Below, piece after piece: positions 46,582 through 57,653 of a stretch of DNA of 64,000 bases. The notes below the pieces were generated by a model. That model saw only the letters and a program-made list of their open reading frames with translations. It was not told where the DNA came from and made no database searches. A program made the position numbers and the translations under genes. The stretch is from Siderastrea siderea (taxonomy: Eukaryota; Cnidaria; Anthozoa; Scleractinia; Rhizangiidae), in contig OZ034968.1 in NCBI GenBank assembly GCA_964030785.1, forward strand, positions 49,662,230 to 49,726,229, given 5' to 3'. Each line of letters starts with the position of its first letter. The first letter of the stretch is position 1.

Positions 46582-46973
46582 ATGTGTTTTCGCTAGTTTC
46601 GGCAACTTTGCCCAAATTTAAAGAAAACAGGGTATTTTTACTAGTTTTGGTGAATGTGGCTTCAATTGGTGAGAACAGTCTGTTTTTGACCCCCTTTGGG
46701 AAATTTGAGGATATTGTATGTCTTGGCAAACGTGTTCTTCCTAGATCTGGTAACTGTGGCTTAAATTGATGAGAAAAATGTGTTTTCGCTAGTTTCGGCA
46801 ACTTTGCCCAAATTTAAAGAAAACAGGGTATTTTTACTAGTTTTGGTGAATGTGGCTTCAATTGGTGAGAACAGTCTGTTTTTGACCCCCTTTGGGAAAT
46901 TTGAGGATATTGTATGTCTTGGCAAACGTGTTCTTCCTAGATCTGGTAACTGTGGCTTAAATTGATGAGAAAA
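46582..46973 (+). repeat. Exact 196-bp tandem duplication within the minisatellite
   Basis: Positions 46582-46777 and 46778-46973 are identical base for base by eye, and both give the same 61-codon plus-strand frame. 196 bp is four monomers. This is the most recent visible event in the array. Confidence 0.9.
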
Positions 46974-48751
46974 ATGTGTTTTCGCTAGTTTTGGCAACTT
47001 TGCCCAAATTGAATGAAAACGGTGTATTTTACCTACTTTGATTAATGTGGCTGCAATTGGCAAGAACGGTCTCTTTTGACTGCTTTTGGCAATTGTGACC
47101 AAATTGAATGGCAAAACTGTATTCTTCATACATTTGGTAAATGTCGCTTAAATTAATGAAGAGAATGTGTTTTCGGTAGGTTTGGCAACATTGCGCAATT
47201 TGAATGAAAACAGGATATTTTTCCTAGTTTTGGGGTATGTGGCTGCAATTGGTGAGAACAGTCTGTTTTGACCGCCGTTGGCAAATTTGAGCGTATCGAA
47301 TGTTTGGCAAACGAAGTTTAACTTGATGAAAACAGTCTGTTTTGGCTAACTTTGGACAATTTGAACAGAACCAGCGTGGTTTTCTTTTCTTTTGGTCGAT
47401 GTTAAATTGATTGATGATCGGTTTTTGCTAGTTTTGGGAACTTTGCCCAAATTGAGTGGAAACAGTGTATTTTACCTAGTTTCGGTGAATGTGGCTGCAA
47501 TTGGCGAGAACAGTCCGTTTTGACTGCTATTGGCAATTGTGACAAAATTGAACGAAAACAGTTTGTTCTTCCTAGGTTTGGTAACTGTCACCTAATATAA
47601 TGAAAAGAATGTGTTTTTGCTAGTTTTGGCAACTTTGCCCAAATTGAATGAAATCAGTGTATTTTACCTACTTTGATTAATGTGGCTGCAATTGGTGAGA
47701 ACGGTCTGTTTTGACTGCTTTTCCCAATTCTGACCAAATTAAATGAAAACAGTCTGTGTTGAATAACTTTGGACAATTTGAACAGAACCAGCGTGTTTTT
47801 CTTTTCCTTTGGTTGCTGTGGCTTAAATTGATGAAAACAATCGGTTTTTGCTAGTTTTGGCAACTTTGCCCAAATTGAATGAAAACAGTGTATTTTACCT
47901 AGTTTTGGTTAATGTGGCTGCAATTTGTGAGAACAGTCTGTTTTGACCGCCTTTGGAAAATTTGACTATATTGAATGTTTTGGCAAGCGTAGTTTAACTT
48001 GATGAAAACAGTCTGTTTTGGCTAACTTTGGACAATTTGAACAGAACCAGCGTGTTTTTCTTTTCTTTTGGTCAATGTGGCTTAAAATTGATGAAAACAA
48101 TCGGTTTCCGTTAGTTTTAGCAAGTTGTCTTGATAAACTTGTTGAAAACAGTCTGCTTTGGTTTCTTAAAATTAGTGAAGAGAATGTGTTTTCGCTAATT
48201 TTGGCAACTTTGCCCTAATTTAATGAAAAAGGTGTATTTTTCCTAGTTTTGGTGAATGTGGCTGCAATTGGTGAGAATGTTTTGGGAAACGTAGTTTAAC
48301 TTGATGAAAACAGTCTGTTTTGGCTAACTTTGGGCAATTCGAACAGAACCAGCGGGTTTTTCTTTTGGTCAGTGTGGCTTAAATTGATGAAAACAATCGG
48401 TTTTCGTTAGTTTTGGCAACGTTGTCCAAATTTAATGAAGACCGGGTATTTTCCCTAGTTTTGGTGAATGTGGCTGCAATTGGTGAGAACAGTCTTTTTT
48501 GACCGCCTTTGGCAAATTTGACCATATTGAATGTTTTGGCAAACAGTTTAACTTGATGAAAACAGTGTGTTTTTGCCTGTGTTGGGCATGTGTTGACAAA
48601 CTTGTTGAAAACACTCTGCTTTGGTTTGTTTCTTGCAATTTTGCCCAAATATAATAAACAGCGTCTTTTTGCATCTTTTGATAAATATGGCTTTAACTGA
48701 TTAAAGCAGTGTGGATTCGCTTGTGTGGACAAGTATCGTCAAAATTTACGA

Positions 48752-49085
48752 AACCGATTTTTTTCATCAACTTAAGCTATATTGACTAAAAGAAAAGGAA
48801 AACACGCTGGTTCTGTTCAAATTGTCCAAAGTTAGCCAAAACAGTCTGTTTTTCACACGTTTCGCATCATTTGTCCAAATGAGCAAAAAGCACTGTTTTC
48901 GTAAAGTTTCGCGATACTTGTCCATACGAGCTAAGTCACACTGTTTTAAATCAATTGCAGCCACATTTCCCGAAATGTGCAAACACACGCTGTTCTTGTT
49001 AAATTTGGGCAAAATTGCAAAAAACAAACCAAAGCAGACTGTTTTCAACAAGTTTGTCAACACATGCCCGATGCCCGATTTGCTT
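48752..49085 (-). repeat. Inverted terminal segment of the minisatellite (unit ii)
   Basis: The monomer orientation flips at about 48752 (TTTTTTCATCAACTTAAGCT) and stays inverted to CAACACATGCCCGATG at about 49072. It is collinear with 21181-21490, including the same switch point. Confidence 0.85.
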
Positions 49086-50445
49086 CAGTAACTGTTGAAT
49101 TTCCTTGTGATCAGCCATAAAGTTGGTAACCATTGTCGGTGAGCATATCACGCGCTACCCTTTTCTTATCCTTATGCTCGTTAAGAAACTTAGAAAAGCA
49201 CGGCATATGTGGGGGACGGGAGAGTTTTTGAAAAGTAACAAAACAGGCACATGTACAGTTTGTTTCAAACTTTTCCACGGCCTTGTACGGTCAGATAGGG
49301 TTCAGCAGCAAAAATCTACTGTACAATTGGGAAATGACTTCATGGTAGCTTACAACCTTTCCTAATGGGTGAAATGGCCATTTCCTTTGTGGCTGGTTTC
49401 GCCTGAATCTCCTTAACACATTGGACTTTCATTGATAATTTTCCTTACTGCTTCCCTTCATGTACCACAACGTACTTTTTTACGAAGCTGGTTTCTCTGC
49501 TAGATTATCAGATTCTTCGTTGTATTGGGCAGGCCATTAGGAGTCTTGTATTTGATCCAACGATGCCATCAGTGACCATCACAGTTAAGATGGGAACAGA
49601 ACTCTTCTTGCGGAGGACTTCTTCATTGTGCACGTCACACTGTGCTTCCCTTCTCCTGACTCATCTCTCCAAAAACGTTTTGGGTTATTATCGGCTGGGT
49701 TAGCACGCATTGCCCACAAAGGCCAAAGGTGCTTTTAAAAATTTTGAGATTTGTCCACCACCAATATACCTTTCAAGAATGAAGGGAGAAACCGATGTTG
49801 CTGGCTCACCCTGGAAAAAACAACCAACAGTTTGTATTAATTTTGTTTGTATTGCCTGTACGATTTCTGCAAGATTCATCCAATACGGTTGAAAAAAGGT
49901 TCGCCTAAACTTGGACCCGGTAGAAACTGGGACAAAGTCCGAAGTGCAGCTGTATAGAAGATGCGGGCAAAACCAATTAATCTACAAGCTTAGACGGGTC
50001 GAAAGGCGTGCGCATAAACAATTTGGTAGGGTGTTCGCCCAACTGAAGCTAGTAAAACTCTTCTTTAAAAGACATGTGTCAGCAACTGTATTTCCATCCC
50101 AACTTAAACTCTTCATTTAAAGTCTTGTCTCATTAGAATGTGATCACCAGAAGCCCAGTCCTCGCAACGGCTAGTCCCAGCCCCACGGTTTCAGCGGGAG
50201 AGACTAGCCCAGCGGGTGCAACGCGAACGGGAAATTTGTAGCGCGGAAAAACGTTTGAGGAATTTATGAATTTCCTCCTTGAAGAAGATGAGCTAGCATT
50301 TGAGCTAGTATTTGTGCAGACATTCCCTTGCAACAGAAGTGACTGCCTGTTCTGCTCCTTTGTTAATTCCCGTGATACTATCGAAGCAGCAACCATTGGA
50401 CGACAAATCAAGAAGTTAGGGCATTTTACGTATATAACTAACAAC
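49086..50445 (+). repeat. P/GIY upstream segment, unit iii
   Basis: Homologous to 21491-22815. It adds TCAGCCATAAAGTTGGTAAC near its start, which is missing in unit ii. The frame 50266-50475 reads MNFLLEEDELAFELVF and ATIGRQIKKLGHFTYITNNL, in line with the GIY-YIG domain that follows. Confidence 0.55.
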
Positions 50446-50690
50446 CTATCTTATTTATTGTTTCTTTTGCCGTAAATGTCCTGGCATAGTCTGCATTAGA
50501 GAGACAGGACGACGGCTTGGTGACCGCTTACAGGAGAAGGTGGCACCGCCAGTACCAAGTTGTCTTTCGCGTCGGAACGATAGGCTGCTGGATGTGATGG
50601 TTGCATTGATCACAGTTACATCTTTAGATAAAACATCTTTGCGCCTAGAGTCTTAACCAAGACTTTCTTTCTTTTTGACCGTATGCTAGT
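50446..50690 (+). pseudogene. GIY-YIG endonuclease domain, Penelope-type (unit iii)
   Basis: It reads KCPGIVCIRETGRRLGDRLQ, then jumps to EKVAPPVPSCLSRRNDRLLD and VMVALITV. The RRLDVIN segment present at 22920 is deleted, removing part of the domain core. After ITV the end of the domain (LDKTSLRLES) is degenerate. Dead copy. Confidence 0.7.
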
Positions 50691-51373
50691 CTGACGTGGG
50701 TGTTCTCTCTCCTGTGCGCTCGATTTTCAAATTGTCGAATATTGCAATTTCTTGTCTATTTTTTTGCCTACCAAATCAACAAATTATTGCAGTTTTCTGA
50801 CCGTGATAAAGGCAGTACTGGCGAAACGTCAGTTGGTCATTATTTCAAGGTTGAAACTTATATCGTTCAAATTACAATGCGATTGGAAATATCAAGATCG
50901 TGTCAGACGACGAAGGTCATGGAATTCGCGAACAAACAAAACGAGGACTAGTGAGCTGTCAGTTGATGGCAGAGCCAGTGTCAACATACCCTCAATCCCA
51001 CAAAGCTTAACACGTTCTTGGTTGCCAGTAAAAAGCCTGTCTTAACACACCATTGAAACCTCGGCTGGATTATCACGCATTGCCCACAAGAAGTTAGGGC
51101 ATTTTACGTGTATAACTAACAACCTACCTTACTAATCGAAACGTCAGTTGCTCATTACTTCAGGGTTGAAACTTACATCATTCAGATTACATTTCGATTA
51201 GAAATATCACGACCGTGTCAGACGAAAAAGTCGTTGAATCCCCGAACAAACAGAGCGAGGACTAGTGAGCTGTCAGCTGATAGCAGAGCCAGGGTCAACA
51301 GACACTCAATCCCACAAAGCTTAACGCGTTCTTGGTTGCCAGTGGAAAGCGTGTCTTAACACGCCATTGAAAC
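50691..51373 (+). repeat. Linker before LINE D with an internal duplication
   Basis: The approximately 115-bp segment GAGGACTAGTGAGCTGTCAG to AACACACCATTGAAACCT occurs at about 50944-51060 and again at about 51256-51374. Between the two lies a chimeric piece containing GGATTATCACGCATTGCCCA and GAAGTTAGGGCATTTTACGT, which belong to the P/GIY segment, and a second AAACGTCAGTTGCTCATTAC. Confidence 0.7.
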
Positions 51374-51406
51374 CTTGGAATGACCACTTAGATTTCGTCA
51401 AAAAGC

Positions 51407-52277
51407 ATGCATACGTCGCTAAAACTGAACGAAGACGGACGCACTTTTTGGCGCTCCGCCGTCGCTCACTATGTAAGTTCTTCTGAGAACCCAAAACCAG
51501 AAAATGTCGCAAAGAAAGAAAAAGAAGTAAGGGGTCGCAAACCAGCAAGGAAAATGACTCGGCCGCGTGTTCATGTCATGATTGCGCAAGTATGGCACAC
51601 TACATCGCTTCAAAGGGGAAAAAATTTGACAAGGCTTTACGATGCATTCAAGAAATTTGAAACCCTAAAACAGAAGCACAGCGATCTGGAAATCAAAAAC
51701 AAAGAGTTAGAAGAAAGCCTAGATTTTGCCAATTCTAAAATTGCAACTCTGGAACACAAGGTAGCAGATCAAGAGAAGGCTATCAGTGAGCTAAAAGGAG
51801 GTGTGAAAGCGCTAACAAAGCAAGCTGAAGAAGAAAAGCAACGCGCAGTTAAGCTCCAAAGCCACAACCGTCGTAACAATCTCAACTTTTTCAATATTCC
51901 AGAGCAAGAAGATGAAACGGCTACTAAATCTAAATCTATTCTTCGCAACTTTATGGAAGTCAGGCTTAAGCTGAACAAAGAGGACGCTAACCACATCTCG
52001 TTCGAACGTGTTCATCGAGTCAGAAAACCAAGCGCCTCTGAAGGGAAACCAAGACCACTAATCGCTAAGTTCACTTTCCACAGGGACAAATTCTCGGGGA
52101 ACTGTTTTCGCAATTGCTCGTGACTTTCCTAAGGAGATTATTGACGAAAGAAGGCGTCTTGTTCCATTTTTAAAAGACGCCAAGGAAAATGGTCAAGTCG
52201 CGAAGTTAATCTACAATAAGCTTCACATCACTGGACAGCCATTTAAGCCACAAACTGTCTCTACTAGCGAACAGTGA
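51407..52277 (+). pseudogene. LINE D ORF1, frameshifted near its end
   Basis: The open frame 51407-52123 (238 aa) has the coiled coil (KQKHSDLEIKNKELEESLDF onward) and NNLNFFNIPEQEDE, then FERVHRVRKPSASEGKPRP. A deletion of about 25 bp near 52090 (after FHRDK) shifts the frame, so DERRRLVPFLKDAKENGQVA at 52140-52200 is out of frame. A deletion after CCAGAAAATGTCG at about 51508 removes the usual MSEEEA start region, so the frame is read from an upstream ATG. Confidence 0.87.
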
Positions 52278-52602
52278 TTACCTCTAAAGCCTAAATATGC
52301 ATGGAACTGTTTTACATAGATCTCTCTTCCGTCGGCTTTTGTTTGGGTTCTCGTAGCAAAGCTATCGTCTCAGTCAGGACACAAATCAATTTGGCTATTT
52401 AGTGATCGAGCCACATAGGGCTCTCATGTCTCAGTCGTTTATTGTGTGCTGTGGTTTTTCTTTTGTTGGCTGGTATTTTTGTGTTTTAGTGGTGTCGAGG
52501 GTCTCTCATAAACGACTTATTTGTTTCCATCGATCAGTATCAACACAATTTAAGAGTTTCAGGTATGTTCTTACAGTTTATTATCTTATTACTCTTTGCT
52601 AA

Positions 52603-53628
52603 ATGGCTGCGCGCAGTTCCGAACCATTTCAACTAAAACCACTCTCGTTAAACGTCAGGGAAATTAATCAATGAATCAAGCGAAGAAAACTATTCAGGTG
52701 GCTGCACCACCAGCGTGCACAGTGTTGTTTATTACAAGAAACCTATAGTGACGAGAAATGCATAAGCTCGTGGGAAGCTGAATGGGGTGGAAAGGTCTAT
52801 GTTGCCCATGGTAGTAAACACACCAAAGGTGTTATGCTTTTAATGAACCCAAATTTCGATTGTCAGGTGGAAAATTGCATTAAAGACAAAAACAGAAGAT
52901 TCATTATTTTAGATCTGAAAGGTGATGATTCGCACCTAATTTTAGTTAGCATTTACGCGCCAAATGGTTCCGCGCAGCAAATAACGTTCTTTAAAAACTT
53001 ACAGGATGTTTTACTCTCCTTTTCTGGAGAGAATATTATCATTGGAGGTGATTTTAATTGTCCTCTGCCTTTTTCAGATAAACTAGGTGGTAGACCGGTC
53101 CATTGCAAACAAAAAGTTATTGACGAAATCACAAAACTCTCATCGCTGTACTCATTATCTGACGTGTGGCGTGTAAAATATGGTGACAAACAGGGTTTTT
53201 CATGGCGAAATAAGGCGCTGAAGGTGCAATGTCGTCTTGATTATGTTTTAATGTCAAAAAGCCTTTTGAACATTTCCAAAGAATGCGTGTTAATATTCGC
53301 TCCTAACACTGATCACTCGGCTGTTGTAACGCTGGTTCAATCGGAAGAACTTTCCAGAAAACCAGGACCAGGGTTCCGGAAGTTCAATTCGTCGCTTTTA
53401 GAGGACAATGAGTATGTAAATGTCATTCGTAAATGTATTGTGTCTGCAAAGGATAAATATAAAGACATTGAAGACTGTGGGTTAAAATGGGATCTCATCA
53501 AAATGGAATTACGCGGTTTCTCTATTGCCTATGCTAAAAGAAAGGCGTCAAAGCAGAGATCACGTGAGAAAGATCTTCAAAACCAATTGAATGCATTGCA
53601 TAGCTATTTCACAGAATTCACGAAATAA
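52603..53628 (+). pseudogene. LINE D ORF2, endonuclease domain
   Basis: ATG 52603 starts MAARSSEPFQLKPLSLNVRE. A TGA near 52671 interrupts the frame (NQ-stop-IKRRKLFRW). The long frame 52834-53628 has LILVSIYAPNGSAQQ, IIIGGDFNCPLPFSDKLGG, SDVWRVKYGDKQGFSWRNK, RLDYVLM and NTDHSAVVTL. The catalytic landmarks of the AP-type endonuclease (YAPN, GDFN, the late DH) are all present. The upstream QE motif lies at 52728-52770. Confidence 0.9.
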
Positions 53629-54230
53629 TCCTCATTACATTCACGAGTTACCTAAGTTACAAGCTGAATTGAACAAAATCATGGAGCACAAAATTAAAGG
53701 AACGATCTTAAGAAGTAAGGTCAGATGGTATGAAAAAGGAGAAAAAACTCAAGATACTTTCTAAACCTAGAAAACCGTGCCCCCTGTAAGAAAAAAGTAA
53801 CCAAGCTTTTGCTAGAGGATAATACGGAAACAAATGACCCGGATAGCCGCAAGGCCCCTCTGTAGCAAATTCAAACTGTGGTATTTTCTTTAATAGCACA
53901 AATATGACCACTTTGTCAGAGGAAATGTCCAATGGTTGTGAAGGCAAAATCGCCAGTGATGAATGTTTATTGGCTCTGAAGGAGTTTGAAAACGGCAAGT
54001 CTCCCGGCTCGGATGGTTTTACGGCTGGATTTTAAAAATTCTTTTGGAAAGAGCTTACTGAAAATCTAACTTCCAGCCTTAACCATGCTTTTGAGAAGGG
54101 TGAACTTTCAATTTGTCAAAGAAGAGGAATAATTTCCCTTCTACCAAAAAAGAGCAAACCTACCAACAATTTACACAACCTACGCCCGATTTCACTGTTA
54201 AACACAGACTATAAAATTGCTACGAAAGTC
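53629..54230 (+). pseudogene. LINE D ORF2, endonuclease-RT linker, frameshifted
   Basis: Homologous to 6764-7380 of LINE B. Readable pieces include HELPKLQAELNKIMEHKIKG and EFENGKSPGSDGF in different frames. Indels near 53590 and 53850 (GGATAGCCGCAAGGCCCC) and a stop near 54032 separate the endonuclease frame from the RT frame. Confidence 0.8.
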
Positions 54231-56342
54231 TTGGCAAGAAGATTGGAAAGGGTCCTTCCTTTCATCATTAACCCAGATCAATCCGGGTATATCAAAGGGA
54301 GATATAGAGGTGAAAACATAAGGTTAATTCGCGATCTGATTGACTACACCAAGCAAAAAAATATTCCAGGTATTGCCATCTTTCTTGATTTCCGCAAAGC
54401 GTTCGACTCCGTGGAATGGGATTATATCGCAAAGGTTCTTGATGTGTTCAAGTTAGGGGAAGATGTCAAGCGTTGGGTAAAGGTTTTTTATACTGATATA
54501 TCCAGTTGCGTCATAAACAACGGCTTCGCGTCACCTTTTTTTAAGCTCAAGCGTGACGTGAGACAGGGCTGTCCACTGTCTGGGTTACCTTTCGTTTTAG
54601 CTATTGAATTGCTTGCACTTGCCATAAAAAATGGCCCTGTGATAAAAGGTATCTGTGTGGGCAAAGAAGAAATTAAATTAACACAGTACGCCGATGATAC
54701 GACGGTTTTCGTTAAGAATACAACTTCCGTGGAAGCGCTGCTTCGCCTTCTCGAAAAATTTAAAAAGTGTTCCGGCCTAGACATTAATACACAAAAGTCT
54801 GAAGCGTTATGGTTAGGCTCGTGGAAGGAACGTCTTGACAAACCGTTTGGCTTTAAGTGGCCTACCCATTCTCTTTACGCCCTTGGGATTCATTTTTTAA
54901 ATGACGCTAATCTCGCGCATAAACTAAATTTTCATGGCAAATTGGAAAAACTTGAAAAAATCCTTAACAGCTGGAGAACAAGAAAGCGAACTCTCTATGG
55001 AAAGATTAACATTATTAAAACTCTCGGTTCATCAAAGCTTATTTTCAGCGCTTCAGTTCTGCCCATTCCTGAAAACTTCGCTCAAGAAGTAAACAAATTA
55101 ACATTTAAGTTCCTGTGGGACGCCAAGCCCGCTAAAATTAAGAAATCCACCATCACTGGACTGAAAGAGAAAGGTGGACTAAAAATGATACATTTCGATA
55201 ATATGAACAAAGCTCTAAAATGTGCTTGGATCAACAGGTTTAACAATGGCAATAAGGGAGCGTGGAAAATAATACCAAATAATATAACTGCGCATCTAGG
55301 AGGCTGCTCTTTCCTTCTTCAGTGCAACTACAAAGTCAAGGATCTCGATGTGAAAAATGTACCGCATTTTTACGAAAGAGTGCTTAAATATTGGGAGGAG
55401 GTTACATGCTTGGCGGGCAAGGCTGATCTTAATCCAAACGAAACATTCTTCTGGAAGAACAAACACATTAAAATGAACAATAAAACTCTATTTTTTCCAG
55501 CGTGGTACCACAAAGGAATCTACAAAATTAAAGATCTAATAAGTGATAACGGTAAATTTCTAACTTTTGACGTTTTTTGTCGTATGTTTGATGTTAAAGC
55601 TTGTTTTACAACATACTATGGTCTATGTAATTCAATCCGTCAAAATTGGAATACCACCTCCAAAGAATCCCATGGCGTCTTAGAATTAATTTCAAATTGG
55701 CGTACTAACAACTCGAACTTAACCACTGCAGATCTGCTGCGTGTTATCGCAGATAGTAAATTTGTGCCTCATTCATCCGAGCAAAAAATTCTTAATTCAG
55801 GTGTTTGTAAAGATAAGTTATCAAAAGTATATCTTCTACCATGGAGTATAACAAAGGAAATCAAATTGTGTATGTTTCAGTTTGAAATTATTCATAACGC
55901 AGTGTTCACAAAGGACAAGCTTTTCAAAGCAAATATTTTACAGGATGACAAATGTTTTCACTGCAAAGACAAAGTAGAAACACTTTAGCATTTCCTTGTG
56001 CACTGTCCGCATACAGTGGCCTTTTGGAATGATTTTCGGGAATGGTGGCGCAAAAATACCCATATTGTACTGAACCTTACACCTACTAAGGTGTTATATG
56101 GTGTGATAGATAGCTCAAGGTGCTGCACGCTACTCAATCTGGTCCTGTTAGTTGCCAAGTTCTACATATACCGATGCAGTCTAGACGATACGCCCCTATA
56201 CTTCCCTGTGTTGGAAACAGACTTACGTGAAAAAGCAAGGATTGAGAAAGATATTGTCACGAGAAATGGTAATCTAAAGCATTTCAAGAATAAATGGGAA
56301 CCTCTGATCCGCAGCAAATTTATTGGAGATGTCGATATTTGA
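54231..56342 (+). pseudogene. LINE D ORF2, reverse transcriptase and C-terminal domain
   Basis: The open frame 54231-55988 is 585 codons and begins inside the RT (ARRLERVLPFIINPDQSGY). Landmarks by residue of this frame: motif A FLDFRKAFDSVEW at 51-63, RQGCPLSG at 111-118, and catalytic QYADDTTVF at 152-160 (YADD at 54687-54698). KSTITGLKEKGGLKMIHFD follows near 55145. A single TAG at 55986-55988 interrupts CFHCKDKVETL...VHCPHTVAFW, splitting the zf-RVT zinc-binding region. The remainder, 55998-56342, is open to the natural end. The RT core itself looks intact. Confidence 0.92.
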
Positions 56343-56625
56343 GAGACCTTTGACCCGCTTCGCAATTTATATAGTTATTTATTTAGATGTATTTATTTGT
56401 CTATCTTTTTATTTAATCGCTTGTGCTTTCTGTTTGTTTCTATTTGTAAACAGGTGCAAAGTATTACTGTAATTGCTTTATACGTGTATTAATTTTTTAT
56501 CTAGTGGTTCTATTTGTAAAGATGTGTATAGTACTCTTCTAATTGCTTATCTATTGTACTTTAAATTTCTTTTTGTATTCTTTAATAAATAACATTAAAA
56601 AATTAAAAAATAAAAAGAAAAGAAA

Positions 56626-57470
56626 AAAGTACGTCGCAAAAGCAACAAATACACCTGTGTCAGCACTGTAAATGGGATTATTCCGGATGATTCCAGTGGT
56701 CTATTTCAAGCGTTGAAAAGGTCTGCTGAGGTTGAGAATGATTTGGACGTATTGTCTGATCCAAAGCAAACTGATGATAAATACTGAAGTCGCTGGCAGA
56801 AACTCCTGATCCTTCGAGCTAGCAAACGCGACGACAAGCGCTTTTCATCATGGAAGGCCTTTCTACACATAGACGCCTTCATCGATAACTACAAGGCATC
56901 ACAGAATATCGAACAAGGACAGCATGACAGCTCAAAGCATAATATAGGTGGAGCCTAGCTGTGTACAAGAGCGTTTGGATGCGTGTGAACTGTGGTATGC
57001 CCAACTGGACCACTTCCTGGACTTTGTCACGGGTCCACATGGAGGAAAAACTGCCCTTTGCAGGGAGGCTATTTGCTGGCAGATAGAAGTGTTCTGGGAA
57101 CGACTAATGACATACATCATGACCTTCTGTACTGCATCAGTCTGAGAGTCGTGTCAACAGCTTGATTAATTGCAGCCGACAATAACAACGCCTCTAATGA
57201 CCCAGAGAGTCGGTAGTCGCTGGCAGAACGTCGGTCAAGAAATCAAAGCAGTACCTCAAAGAAGTACCTATTAGTAGCCCAACGAAGTACCTATAGGGAC
57301 AATGACATGCTGTAGATTTTTGAGGCACCTACCAAGCAAAATCATAGTCACAGAGTGCGCTGATATATGTATTTAAGGTAGGGGTGGAGTAAAATGGGTC
57401 CCAGCAGAAATGCCAGTAGTCGCACAGAAGAAGAGGGGAATCAACGTAACAAAATTTTAAAAAAGCTGAA
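56626..57470 (+). repeat. X block, unit iii
   Basis: Homologous to 13966-14816 and 26601-27464. It contains the short R1 copy at about 56752-56890. The open frame 56948-57145 (a translation with DHFLDFVTGPHGGKTALCRE) is matched in the other X blocks in broken form. I do not recognise it. Confidence 0.6.
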
Positions 57471-57653
57471 GGGTAATTATGTTGATGAGACAGGAGGACG
57501 GCTTGATGACCGCTTAAACGTGCATCAGCTGGACGTGTTTAAGAAGAAAGTGGTTCCGCTGCTACCAAGTCGTTTTTCGAGTCGGGACCATAGACTGTAG
57601 GATGTGATGGTTGCAATGATCACAGTGGGTCCAACCAAGAAGAACTGGAGAAG
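57471..57653 (+). pseudogene. GIY-YIG domain fragment at the array edge (unit iii)
   Basis: It reads DETGGRLDDRLNVHQLDVFKKK, DHRL-stop-DVMVAMITVG, PTKKNWR. A deletion near 57480 removes the CCKCPGIAYI part. Homology to the X blocks ends at about 57653 (AACTGGAGAAG), which is the right boundary of the tandem array in this window. Confidence 0.65.

Larger units (their letters stand above)
32870..48751 (+). repeat. 48-bp minisatellite array, unit ii (16-kb array)
   Basis: About 330 monomers of roughly 46-49 bp. A frequent order is ...TTTGCCCAAATTGAATGAAA, ...TGTGGCTGCAATTGGCGAGA, ...TGTGACCAAATTGAATGAAA, ...CTGTCGCTTAAATTAATGAA: four monomers, about 192-196 bp. Other stretches use monomers with TTTGGACAATTTGAACAGAA and GACAAGTATCG. 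Every monomer keeps GAAAAC(A/G)(G/A)T or a close variant near its 3' end. No protein is inferred: open frames occur on both strands because the period is close to 48. Confidence 0.92.
51374..56625 (+). mobile_element. LINE D, Tx1/L1-type, nearly full length
   Basis: The most complete LINE here: leader, ORF1, inter-ORF spacer, ORF2 with endonuclease, linker, RT and zinc-knuckle C-terminus, 3' region and A-rich tail. It is interrupted by a modest number of stops and frameshifts rather than by large deletions. It gives the reference order for copies A-C. Confidence 0.92.

Noticed and set aside
32870..48751. Dozens of 60-130-codon frames on both strands in the minisatellite
   Set aside because: They follow from the 48-bp period with few stops; both strands are equally open and frames shift at each 46- or 49-bp monomer. 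Annotated as repeat, not genes.
19930..49085. CRISPR-like array (regular repeats)
   Set aside because: Monomers are contiguous and all related to each other, with no unique spacers and no cas genes. The sequence context is eukaryotic.
56932..57145. Gene in the X block (GPHGGKTALCRE frame)
   Set aside because: The same frame is broken in units i and ii and no family is recognised; kept only as part of the repeat.
366..57653. Complete endogenous virus or giant-virus island
   Set aside because: Only a protein-primed polymerase of Polinton type is seen; no capsid, packaging ATPase or other viral gene is recognisable, and the rest is retroelement and satellite sequence.
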